Shown: positions 1-6,140, counted from the first letter of the stretch. The stretch: 6,337 nt of DNA from an uncultured Lachnospiraceae bacterium (GCA_902767065.1 CACXFW010000087.1:1-6337); one strand, 5' to 3'. Notes: generated from the letters alone by a model not told the origin. Program-made: numbers and translations.

Positions 1-66
1 GCGGACAAGCGGTGAAACCGCTCTGTCCGCCCACAGCGAAGAACACGAAGTGTTCTGAGCAATGGG
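1..66 (+). other. Pair of stacked intergenic hairpins with GAA loops
   Basis: Two adjacent dyads are visible. The first pairs 1-13 with 17-30 (GCGGACA then AGCGGT, loop GAA at 14-16, C23 bulged). The second pairs AGAACAC (40-46) with GTGTTCT (50-56) around a GAA loop. Its lower part can hold a tandem sheared G-A motif (G38-A39 against G57-A58), then G36-C60 and C37-G59, and then CCCA (30-33) with TGGG (63-66). The T-run at 86-91 lies about 25 bases beyond the second hairpin, too far for a normal intrinsic terminator. The following text CTGAATAGTTACC (71-83) may belong to the same unit. It could be a REP-like intergenic element, part of an RNA leader, or the end of something that starts left of the window. 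The base pairing is directly seen; the function is unknown. Confidence 0.55.
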
Positions 67-110
67 GGTGCTGAATAGTTACCAGTTTTTTATGCTGACA
101 TACACGACGT

Positions 111-157
111 TACAGGTCACAGTCCGGGCGGTGGGGCTGTCCGGGTTGTGACCTGTA
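111..157 (+). promoter_or_regulatory. Long leader hairpin upstream of the MATE gene
   Basis: TACAGGTCACA (111-121) is perfectly complementary to TGTGACCTGTA (147-157). The stem continues inward as G122-U146, U123-G145, CCGG (124-127) with CCGG (141-144), G128-U140, C129-G139, G130-U138 and G131-C137, closing on a 5-base UGGGG loop (132-136). This gives 21 continuous pairs, four of them G-U wobbles that form only in rightward RNA. It ends 10 bases before the ribosome binding site of the MATE gene and has no U-run, so it is not a standard terminator. It may be an mRNA-stabilising or translation-modulating 5' structure, or a protein-binding dyad. I could not place a convincing promoter upstream of it. 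Confidence 0.6.
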
Positions 158-167
158 TCTGACAGAC

Positions 168-173
168 GGAGAG
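168..173 (+). promoter_or_regulatory. Ribosome binding site of the MATE gene
   Basis: GGAGAG lies 7 bases before the ATG at 181, which supports that start. It sits just downstream of the 111-157 hairpin and stays single-stranded when that hairpin folds. Confidence 0.7.
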
Positions 174-180
174 ACAGATT

Positions 181-1899
181 ATGAAAGGCTTTTGTGAACG
201 AAAATTCCGTTCCATGTTGATATCCGGTACCTTTACCAAGGCGGTCATGTATATCATGCTCCTTTGCGACAGCATCATAGCGGGATTTTTTATCGGGGAA
301 TCAGGTGTTGCTGCCATCAATGCCATCACGCCCATCACCGGTCTTGTAACGTTCTTCGGCGATCTTCTCTCCACCGGCGTTGGTATCGTTTTCACGCGGG
401 AGGTGGGAGCGATGAAAAAGAAGCGGGCAGATGAGATTTACGGCCAGGGACTGATCATCAGCATCTTTGTCGGCCTTATCTCCGCCCTCCTCATCTTCCT
501 GATCCGCGGCGTGTATTTCAGCGCAAACGGCACTACGGGAGAGGTTCTGAACTATGCTAAGCAGTATTACCGTCTTTTGCCCATCAACGTCTTCCTGACC
601 ATCGTGATCTTCTATCTGGAGCAGATGGTTTACAGTGATGGCGACGAGCTGTGCAACAATATCTGCTATGGCTTCCAGGTCGGCGGCAATATCATTCTCT
701 CTGTGATCCTGACAAGATTCATGGGGATGACCGGAATCATTCTCGGCTCCATCATCGGGAACAGCCTGGGGATTCTGGTATGCTTCTGGCACTACCTGCG
801 CAAAAGCAACACCCTCCATTTTGTGTGGCATCTGTCGTTCAAGGACTTCCTGCTCACCTCCCGCTACAGCATCGTGGATTCCTCCGTTTACCTGTGCTGG
901 GCACTGATGGATTACGTGATGATCGGCTATGTATCCGCCCACTATGGCGCTCGTGCCCAGGTTACGCTCGCCGTGGTTGTCAGCCTGATTGAATTCAGCG
1001 TCGTTATGGACGGCGTGGGCATGGCGATGCAGCCGCTTATCAGTACCTACTTTGGCGAAAAGAACCATCTGCTCATAAAAAGAGTGATGAAATCCGCCAT
1101 CAAGGCCGCGGTCATCGAAGGTGTGGCTGCCACGGCGCTGATCTGGATCTTCTCCAGACAGTTCTGTGCGCTGTTCGGCATCTATGGCGGCGCGACCCTT
1201 CCCCCCTCCATCACAGCAATCAGGATCGTATCGCTGGGCTTCACGTTTTGCAGCGCAGTGTCTTTGACGACCTCCTACTATATGCTGATCGACCGGATCG
1301 GTATGGCGACGTGCTTCTCGTGCCTCCAGAATGGCCTGTTCTATATTCTCCTTCCGATTCTGGGTTCATCGCTTTTCGGCATCAACGGAATGTGGGCCGG
1401 GTTTGCCATTTCTCCCGTACTGAACCTTGCCCTGGCAATGTTGTTTGTCTATCTGCGGTTTAAAAAAGACAATTTCCCTTTCCTGCTGAAGGATATGGAT
1501 TCAGAGATCGCAATCATAGAAGGAGACCTCCCGGCAGACAGTGCGGCTCATCTGTCCCGGTGCGCGAGAGACGAAATGCTCTCCCGCTCTTACACCAGGC
1601 CGGTCGCCGACCGCGCCTCGCTTTTTGTGGAGGAAATCTGCCTGACCATTCTGGAGAGAAACAAACAGGCGAAGAAGCCTGTGATGGTAGAAATATCCCT
1701 CTTTTTCGAGGATGATTCCGTCCTGTTCATCGAGCGCGATTCCGGGGAACTGTTTGACCTGACTGATCCGGATACCCGGATCAGCGGACTCAGCAGTTTT
1801 ATCCTCAACGGGCTGATGGCGTCCCATCAGGAAAAGAAATACCTGGTGACTACCGGCTATAACCGGAACATGATACGCTTCATGCATGCAGATTCCTGA
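181..1899 (+). CDS. MATE-family efflux transporter with C-terminal ATPase-like domain
   Basis: This 572-residue integral membrane protein is probably an exporter of drugs or other organic cations, driven by a sodium or proton gradient as in the MATE family. Residues 1 to about 430 are a run of hydrophobic helices with the two-fold MATE layout. The first half has the CDSIIAGFFIGESGVAAINA stretch (29-48) and a GVGIVFTREVGA loop (67-78); the second half has the matching DGVGMAMQPLISTYFGEKN region (277-295). MATE proteins are usually about 450 residues, so residues 440-572 are extra. That tail is soluble and resembles HATPase_c_2/RsbW-type folds: a VEE helix at 483-485, a D520-S-G-x-x-F-D526 box and a closing GYNRNMIRF strand (559-567). 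The usual N-box asparagine appears to be missing, so ATP binding is doubtful. The start is supported by GGAGAG 7 bases upstream. The 3' end overlaps the opposing response-regulator gene by 20 bp. The MATE call is firm, the tail call tentative, and the substrate unknown. Confidence 0.9.
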   Translation: MKGFCERKFRSMLISGTFTKAVMYIMLLCDSIIAGFFIGESGVAAINAITPITGLVTFFGDLLSTGVGIVFTREVGAMKKKRADEIYGQGLIISIFVGLISALLIFLIRGVYFSANGTTGEVLNYAKQYYRLLPINVFLTIVIFYLEQMVYSDGDELCNNICYGFQVGGNIILSVILTRFMGMTGIILGSIIGNSLGILVCFWHYLRKSNTLHFVWHLSFKDFLLTSRYSIVDSSVYLCWALMDYVMIGYVSAHYGARAQVTLAVVVSLIEFSVVMDGVGMAMQPLISTYFGEKNHLLIKRVMKSAIKAAVIEGVAATALIWIFSRQFCALFGIYGGATLPPSITAIRIVSLGFTFCSAVSLTTSYYMLIDRIGMATCFSCLQNGLFYILLPILGSSLFGINGMWAGFAISPVLNLALAMLFVYLRFKKDNFPFLLKDMDSEIAIIEGDLPADSAAHLSRCARDEMLSRSYTRPVADRASLFVEEICLTILERNKQAKKPVMVEISLFFEDDSVLFIERDSGELFDLTDPDTRISGLSSFILNGLMASHQEKKYLVTTGYNRNMIRFMHADS

Positions 1900-2734
1900 C
1901 ATCTGCACTGCTGCGGTATTCTTTCGGGGAGCATCCGACATTGCTTTTGAAGATGCGCGAAAAGTGTGCAACATCCTGAAACCCCACTTCTTCGGAGATA
2001 TCCTGAATCTTCCTTCCGGAATCCGTCAGAAGTTCCTTCGCCCTGTCGAGACGGATCCGGTTGAGGATCTCAAAAAACCCTCTCCCGGTATACTGATTGA
2101 GCAGCTTGCTCAGATGCCAGCTGCTGACATAGCAATGCTGCGCCACATCACCCAGGCTCAGCTTCCTGGTGTAATTCTCCGTCATAAAGACCAGCGCGCT
2201 TTTCAGCACGTAGCTGTTCGCCTCCGAATCGCGGATCCGCCCATCCTCCGGATCCTTGTTCTTCTGCCTGTCCTTCATGAATGTCTCGTAGATGTAACTC
2301 TCCTGCGAGGACCTGAGATCCCAGAGGTTATCGACAACCGCTTCCCCAAGATTTCCTTTCCGCCTCAGGTTTTCGGTCATCGCCGTGATCGCTTCATCGA
2401 TCTCTTCCATCTTCGAGGGCTTCAGCAGAAACCTGGTTACGCCAAGCTGAATTGCCCTCTGCGCGTACTCAAAGTTACGGTATCCGGTCAGCAGGCAGAC
2501 CTCTGCATCCGGAAACTCCGAGCGGATCGCGGCAACCATGGCCAGTCCGTCCATATTGTTCATGGAAATGTCCGTGATCAGGATATCCGGATGCAGTGCC
2601 TTCATCTGCTCCAGGCCCTCCAGGCCATTCGAGGCGGTTCCTGCCACTTCGCAGTTGTAGTGATCCCACTTTACGCTTTTTCTCAGTCCTTCGCAGATAA
2701 TCGGTTCATCGTCAACGATCAAAACCTTATACAT
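1880..2734 (-). CDS. Response regulator, receiver plus AraC-type DNA-binding domain (YesN-like)
   Basis: This 284-residue cytoplasmic transcription regulator is the output half of a two-component system. The receiver domain (about 1-122) shows the acidic pair D8-D9, the phosphoacceptor D55 in ILITD, the switch threonine T83 and the conserved K105. A short linker (about 123-172) leads to an AraC/XylS domain with two helix-turn-helix units, about 193-213 and 242-263, ending in the usual SPKEYR. Many YesN proteins are about 500 residues with a large middle domain; this one is the short form. An upstream ATG at 2752 also has a possible Shine-Dalgarno. I chose 2734 because the protein then begins MYKVLIVDDE, as receivers do, with GAGGAAA just upstream. 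It follows the sugar permeases, so it probably regulates them. No sensor kinase gene lies in the window. Its stop overlaps the MATE gene by 20 bp. Confidence 0.92.
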   Translation of the reverse strand: MYKVLIVDDEPIICEGLRKSVKWDHYNCEVAGTASNGLEGLEQMKALHPDILITDISMNNMDGLAMVAAIRSEFPDAEVCLLTGYRNFEYAQRAIQLGVTRFLLKPSKMEEIDEAITAMTENLRRKGNLGEAVVDNLWDLRSSQESYIYETFMKDRQKNKDPEDGRIRDSEANSYVLKSALVFMTENYTRKLSLGDVAQHCYVSSWHLSKLLNQYTGRGFFEILNRIRLDRAKELLTDSGRKIQDISEEVGFQDVAHFSRIFKSNVGCSPKEYRSSADVRNLHA

Positions 2735-2774
2735 ATGGTTTCCTCGCTCCATGCTTTCCTGTAACGATACCTTT

Positions 2775-2783
2775 ATTATAGCA
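2775..2783 (-). promoter_or_regulatory. Extended -10 promoter for the response-regulator gene
   Basis: Read leftward, this is TGCTATAAT, a perfect TATAAT with the TGn extension. No good -35 box lies 16-18 bases upstream, where the sequence is the end of the permease gene; the extended -10 can compensate for that. The inferred start of transcription is near 2768, giving a leader of roughly 35 bases. The regulator could therefore be made independently of the transporter transcript. Confidence 0.6.
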
Positions 2784-2788
2784 CGCTC

Positions 2789-3646
2789 TTATCCCTTGAC
2801 CGCTCCGACTGTCATGCCTTTTATGATAGATTTATTCAGGAACAGGTAGACAATCAGCACGGGGATGACAATCAGCGTGACCGACGCGAACATCGCACCG
2901 TAATTGACGCCCTCTTTCGAGGCGATGTTATTGAGAAGGATCGTAATCGCCCAGTTTTCCTTTGTCCGGAGGAAAAACATCTGTGTGAACAGATCGTTAT
3001 AGCTCCACAGGAAGCTGAAGATTCCCACGGTAACCAGGGAAGGCTTGCACAGAGGAAAGACGATCTTAAAGTACGTCTGGAACAGATTGCAGCCGCCGAT
3101 ATAGGCTGCCTCCTCGAGCTCTGTCGGAAGCATCCGGATATACCCGGTCAGGACGATGATCGCGAAGGACATATTCCCGGCAATCTGGGGCAGAATGACA
3201 GACAAAAGGTTTGCCCCGACCGAGGGGGAATTGACGATTCCCCAGCCTGCCTGCATGCGCATGACCGGGATGATGGTGGAGTAGATCGGAAACATCATCC
3301 CCGCGTAGAGAAGCATGGTCAGCAGCTTCTTCCCATGAAACTGATACCTGCACAGGATATACGCTGCCATCCCGGACAGGAGAATCACCGCAAACGCCAC
3401 GCTTCCGGAAATGATCAGACTGTTGCGGTATGCGCTGAAGAGATTGTAATTTGCAAAGATGTTCCTGTAGTTTTCCAGGGAAAAGGCTTCTCCAAGAGGA
3501 AAGGAAAAGGAGTTTTGATAGATCATTTTCTTATTCTTGAAGGAGTTCATAACCGACCAGACCAGAGGAAAGATCGTCGTCAAGGCCCACAGGACCAGGA
3601 ACAGATACACAATCGTATACCCGGGGCTGATTCTTCTTTTCTTCAT
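2789..3646 (-). CDS. Carbohydrate ABC transporter permease, MalG-type (CUT1)
   Basis: This 285-residue inner permease subunit would form a heterodimer with the product of 3789-4685 and pass a sugar or oligosaccharide through the cytoplasmic membrane. About six membrane segments are visible (near 11-33, 75-97, 108-128, 147-170, 199-221 and 252-271). The cytoplasmic EAA loop, which docks the ATPase, is at about 179-199 (EEAAYIGGC and on to FPL). The normally conserved aspartate of EAAxxDG is a glycine here (G184), with a GGC codon, one base from GAC. Length is typical for MalG-like proteins. A start at 3658 (GTG) would add four residues, but AGGTGG sits 8 bases before the ATG at 3646, so I use 3646. 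The substrate cannot be read from the sequence. Confidence 0.93.
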   Translation of the reverse strand: MKKRRISPGYTIVYLFLVLWALTTIFPLVWSVMNSFKNKKMIYQNSFSFPLGEAFSLENYRNIFANYNLFSAYRNSLIISGSVAFAVILLSGMAAYILCRYQFHGKKLLTMLLYAGMMFPIYSTIIPVMRMQAGWGIVNSPSVGANLLSVILPQIAGNMSFAIIVLTGYIRMLPTELEEAAYIGGCNLFQTYFKIVFPLCKPSLVTVGIFSFLWSYNDLFTQMFFLRTKENWAITILLNNIASKEGVNYGAMFASVTLIVIPVLIVYLFLNKSIIKGMTVGAVKG

Positions 3647-3654
3647 CACTGATT

Positions 3655-3660
3655 CCACCT
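3655..3660 (-). promoter_or_regulatory. Ribosome binding site deciding the MalG-type permease start
   Basis: Read leftward this is AGGTGG, 8 bases before the ATG at 3646. The alternative GTG start at 3658 lies inside this site, so it is unlikely to be used. Confidence 0.7.
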
Positions 3661-3788
3661 TTATAAACCATCGTTTATGACTGACAATACCCGTTCGGAT
3701 TCAGGTCCCGTAATGTTACAGGGCACACCCCGTTATCGAAGCTGCTTCGTCCCTCAAGACTCGTATTTTCGAGCGGTATCCGGCTCCT
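3661..3788 (-). other. Dyad-rich spacer between the two permease genes
   Basis: This spacer is long for two permease genes of one operon, which normally almost touch. In leftward reading it contains a CTCG/CGAG stem with a 6-base loop (3773-3760), CGAAG-CAG-CTTCG (3749-3737), a GGGGTGTGCCC stretch, and CCC(T)GTAA facing TTACGGG (about 3723-3707). No ORF with a ribosome binding site and no clear promoter was found. The order of hairpins, then a G-run, then CTGTAACATTAC is reminiscent of the left-edge element, where hairpins are followed by GGGGGTG and CTGAATAGTTACC. Rightward, GTTACAGGGCACA (3715-3727) matches 109-121 at 12 of 13 positions. It may be a degenerate intergenic repeat or a processing/stability element. 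Confidence 0.4.
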
Positions 3789-4685
3789 TCAGACCTGATA
3801 ATCATCCTTTGTCTGGAACAGCCGGTTCACGATATTTGACAGGATCACCCCGATGACTACGATTACGACGGCAATCGAGGAGGCATAGTCCACATCCGAA
3901 TATACCTTTGAGTACATATAGGTTCCGGTCAGCCAGGTATTGGACATCCCATTCACAAACATGGTCCAGGGCAGGTCAAATACCTTCAGCGCTCCGGTCA
4001 CCGCAAGGATCACACAGGTTCCGATGCTGTTTCTCAGCAGCGGAAGCGTGATGTACCTGACGCACTGCCACTTCGTCGCGCCATCGATCGTTGCGGATTC
4101 ATACAGATCCTCCGGGATACCTGCCAGACCGGTGAGAAGGATGACAAAATAGAAGCCGACATACTGCCAGATGACAGGGGTCAGCATGGTAAACATGGCA
4201 TATTTTGATTTCCAGTCAATCAGCTGATTGCTCTCCCGGTTCAGGATTCCGGCAAACTGGAGAAACTGATTGATCATTCCCTTGTCATACAGAAAGACCA
4301 GATTGAACAGAAGACCGAGCGCCGTCGCCGAGATGACGATCGGGAAGAAGAATACCGTCCGGAAGAATCCGGCTCCTTTTTTGATATTGCTCACCATCAG
4401 CGCCAGAACGAGGGCGATGCCGACCTGTCCGAAAATGGTCGCCGCGATCATGATGACCGTGTTGACCAGGGCTGTGCGCATCTTCGGATCCGACAGCAGG
4501 GTCACATAATTCTTATACCATGGTGTGTTCCATTCTCCGCCTGCCGTCCCCATGTACTTGATATGCATGAAGCTGTTCAGGATATTCTGCACAAAAGGAT
4601 AATAGAGATAGACAAGCATGAACCCAAACGCGGGAGCAAGAAAGATCCAGATCAGTTTTTTGTTTTTATAGATTTGAGCTTCCAT
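3789..4685 (-). CDS. Sugar ABC transporter permease, MalF/UgpA-type (CUT1)
   Basis: This 298-residue membrane protein is the first permease of the importer and partners the product of 2789-3646. It has a short basic N-terminus, a first helix near 11-33, further helices near 74-96, 107-131, 163-186 and 219-238, and a last one near 267-288. The EAA loop is at 196-215 (ESATIDGATKWQCVRYITLP), with the aspartate-glycine pair intact, unlike its partner. The length matches short UgpA-type subunits; there is no large MalF-style periplasmic loop, as expected in Firmicutes. The ATG at 4685 is preceded by AGAAGGAA at a 5-base spacing. The gene lies 172 bp after the binding-protein gene, beyond a strong hairpin. 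The ATPase is absent from the window, so a shared MsmX-type subunit is inferred. Confidence 0.94.
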   Translation of the reverse strand: MEAQIYKNKKLIWIFLAPAFGFMLVYLYYPFVQNILNSFMHIKYMGTAGGEWNTPWYKNYVTLLSDPKMRTALVNTVIMIAATIFGQVGIALVLALMVSNIKKGAGFFRTVFFFPIVISATALGLLFNLVFLYDKGMINQFLQFAGILNRESNQLIDWKSKYAMFTMLTPVIWQYVGFYFVILLTGLAGIPEDLYESATIDGATKWQCVRYITLPLLRNSIGTCVILAVTGALKVFDLPWTMFVNGMSNTWLTGTYMYSKVYSDVDYASSIAVVIVVIGVILSNIVNRLFQTKDDYQV

Positions 4686-4690
4686 GTTGT

Positions 4691-4698
4691 TTCCTTCT
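4691..4698 (-). promoter_or_regulatory. Ribosome binding site of the MalF-type permease
   Basis: Read leftward this is AGAAGGAA, 5 bases before the ATG at 4685. It lies outside the 4723-4764 hairpin and so stays accessible. Confidence 0.6.
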
Positions 4699-4722
4699 TT
4701 GGATTGGTCAAAGTCCTCTTTT

Positions 4723-4764
4723 GAAAACAGAGGGGCTGCCGGGCCGGCAGTCCCCTCTGTTTTC
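4723..4764 (-). terminator. Strong hairpin between binding-protein and permease genes (partial terminator or mRNA stabiliser)
   Basis: On the + strand, GAAAACAGAGGGG and CTGCC (4723-4740) are complementary to GGCAG and CCCCTCTGTTTTC (4746-4764). There is one unpaired base at 4751 and a 5-base loop at 4741-4745, giving an 18-bp stem. In the leftward transcript the 3' arm ends in CUGUUUUC, so the only U-run is inside the stem and no clean tail follows. That makes full intrinsic termination unlikely. Such hairpins after binding-protein genes typically protect the upstream message or allow limited read-through, giving more binding protein than permease. The fold is seen; the role is inferred. Confidence 0.6.
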
Positions 4765-4797
4765 AGTTATTCTCTTCTGTTTCCGGACAGCTTTTGC

Positions 4798-4872
4798 TTA
4801 ATCCGTTTTTCCTTATTCTGCGTTTGCTTATTCCGCCTTGGCTTATTCTGCGTTTGCTTATTCCGCGTTCGC
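4798..4872 (-). repeat. Five 15-bp tandem repeats carrying the C-terminal codons and stop of the binding-protein gene
   Basis: Read leftward the units are GCGAACGCGGAATAA (4872-4858, the last codons and stop), GCAAACGCAGAATAA (4857-4843), GCCAAGGCGGAATAA (4842-4828), GCAAACGCAGAATAA (4827-4813) and the decayed GGAAAAACGGATTAA (4812-4798). A further trace, GCAAAAGC, follows. Units 2 and 4 are identical and units 1 and 3 are alike, suggesting also a 30-bp doubling. The period is five codons, so every unit repeats ANAE-stop, or a close variant, in frame. Slippage or unequal duplication at the gene end is the likely origin. Confidence 0.85.
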
Positions 4873-6126
4873 TTCCAGAACCGCCGCAACCGCGTCCGCC
4901 GCGTCAACGTCGCCGTTCACGATAGATGCCATGTCAGCGAAGATCGGTTCTCTTGCCGCCGCGGAAAGATTATCCTGCACCGCGGGGGAGATTCCGGTAA
5001 AGGATGCCGTGTAGTCAAGTGCATCCAGCTGCAGGGCGTTAAATTCCGAAGTATCCGGCGCAGCGCCTTCCTTCAGCGCGGTCGCGGACACGCCCGCGAA
5101 CTTTGAAACCACATCATCAGAGGTCATGAAGGAGACAAAGCTGACTGCCGCGTCTCTCTTCTCGTCATCATCCCAGGCTTTCCTGGTGATGTAATATCCC
5201 ATGGAGAGGCCGCCGATCTCATCGGTTGTCTTCCTGTTGAGCTTGCCGGGAACATTGACCACCGTAAAGTTTTCGATGTCATCCACAGCCTCCGCGATTC
5301 CGCCGATCTTCCAGGAACCGTCGATCAGGAATGCCGCCTTGTCGGACGTAAAGAGCTGGAACGTCTCCGCGTCAGTTGCCGTCAGAGTATTCTCCGGGAA
5401 GTAACCCGCCTCATAGAGCGCCTTGATGTCGTTCAGCCCGTCTGTCCATGCCTGGCCATACTCGTCGTCTGCGCTCTCAGGAAGCGTATTGTGGGTTGCG
5501 GGATCCTGGAAATTGTAGATCGCATACTCAAACCAGTAATGGGGGATCTCCTGCAGCGAAGCCGCGATCGGAGTATAGCCTGCTTCCTTGATGGCTTCGC
5601 ACATTTCAAGGAACTCATCCCAGGTTGTCTGTTCCGTAGGAATGTCAACGCCTGCTTTTTCCAGCACTTCCTTGTTGACGAACATTCCTTCCCAGTATCC
5701 ATTTACCGGGACGGAATAGTTCCTGCCGTCCACCGGCGACGCCCCCAGAAGTTCATCCTTCATATTTGATGCGTAATCCGGATACTCCTCCCTGATCTCA
5801 TCGATGGAGACCACTTTGTCCTGCTCGACAAACTGATTGGAATCCACGCCATTGAAGAAGAACAGCACATCCGGCTCGCTTCCCGCTTCAAAGTCCGTGA
5901 CGATTCTGGACTTGAAGGACTCATCCGATGTCGCGGAGCTGTCCTCTACACTGTTGCCGCTCTCCTCTTCCCATGCCGCAACGCTGTCCTTGTAGTTCTG
6001 GGCATTGCTGTCCTCACCTGCATAGGTTGTCGTCACATTGATGGTTACGCCCTCTGCCATCGCCGGAGATGCGAACGCCGCTGCCGCCACGATTCCGGCC
6101 AATGATGCTGCAAGTTTTCTGTTCAT
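4858..6126 (-). CDS. Extracellular solute-binding protein, family 1 (sugar ABC transporter)
   Basis: This 422-residue exported protein should capture a carbohydrate outside the cell and deliver it to the permease pair. Residues 1-24 form a signal peptide: N-R-K, then an alanine-rich hydrophobic core ending in SPAMA before E25, a signal peptidase I site. There is no lipobox, and the only cysteine is C176, so it is not an ordinary lipoprotein. Family features include PVNGYWEGMFVNKEVLEKAG (140-159), followed by the TTWDEFLEMCEAIK helix (167-180), KAAFLIDGSWKIGG (263-276) and GLSMGYYITRKAW (306-318). The mature protein is strongly acidic. The frame is open upstream to 6273, but AGGAGG 8 bases before the ATG at 6126, together with the signal peptide, fixes the start there. 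It is the first gene of the leftward set. The ligand is unknown. The 3' end lies in a 15-bp tandem repeat with five in-frame stops. Confidence 0.94.
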   Translation of the reverse strand: MNRKLAASLAGIVAAAAFASPAMAEGVTINVTTTYAGEDSNAQNYKDSVAAWEEESGNSVEDSSATSDESFKSRIVTDFEAGSEPDVLFFFNGVDSNQFVEQDKVVSIDEIREEYPDYASNMKDELLGASPVDGRNYSVPVNGYWEGMFVNKEVLEKAGVDIPTEQTTWDEFLEMCEAIKEAGYTPIAASLQEIPHYWFEYAIYNFQDPATHNTLPESADDEYGQAWTDGLNDIKALYEAGYFPENTLTATDAETFQLFTSDKAAFLIDGSWKIGGIAEAVDDIENFTVVNVPGKLNRKTTDEIGGLSMGYYITRKAWDDDEKRDAAVSFVSFMTSDDVVSKFAGVSATALKEGAAPDTSEFNALQLDALDYTASFTGISPAVQDNLSAAAREPIFADMASIVNGDVDAADAVAAVLEANAE

Positions 6127-6134
6127 TCTTTCAT

Positions 6135-6140
6135 CCTCCT
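6135..6140 (-). promoter_or_regulatory. Ribosome binding site of the binding-protein gene
   Basis: Read leftward this is AGGAGG, a perfect core 8 bases before the ATG at 6126. It rules out the longer in-frame start at 6273, which is a TTG. Confidence 0.85.

Noticed and set aside
301..1068. 255-codon leftward open frame inside the MATE gene
   Set aside because: It is the opposite strand of a well-supported membrane protein gene. The product is rich in His, Asp and Gln with no domain, as expected for a shadow of hydrophobic codons.
2231..2240. GCGGATCCGC palindrome
   Set aside because: It lies in the linker-coding part of the response regulator and is explained by the local codons; there is no partner signal around it.
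1886..2764. 292-codon open frame on the + strand opposite the response regulator
   Set aside because: It is antisense to a clear receiver/AraC gene with all key residues. Its product has no recognisable domain, and the open frame follows from the codon bias of the real gene.
2796..2827. Rightward TTGACC with a downstream TATGAT as a promoter
   Set aside because: The spacing is 20 bases, it lies inside the permease coding region, and no rightward gene follows.
4684..5106. 140-codon rightward frame rich in Phe, Cys and Leu over the tandem repeat
   Set aside because: The apparent FCVCLFR repeats are the reverse reading of the 15-bp array. It overlaps the binding-protein gene and has no convincing ribosome binding site.
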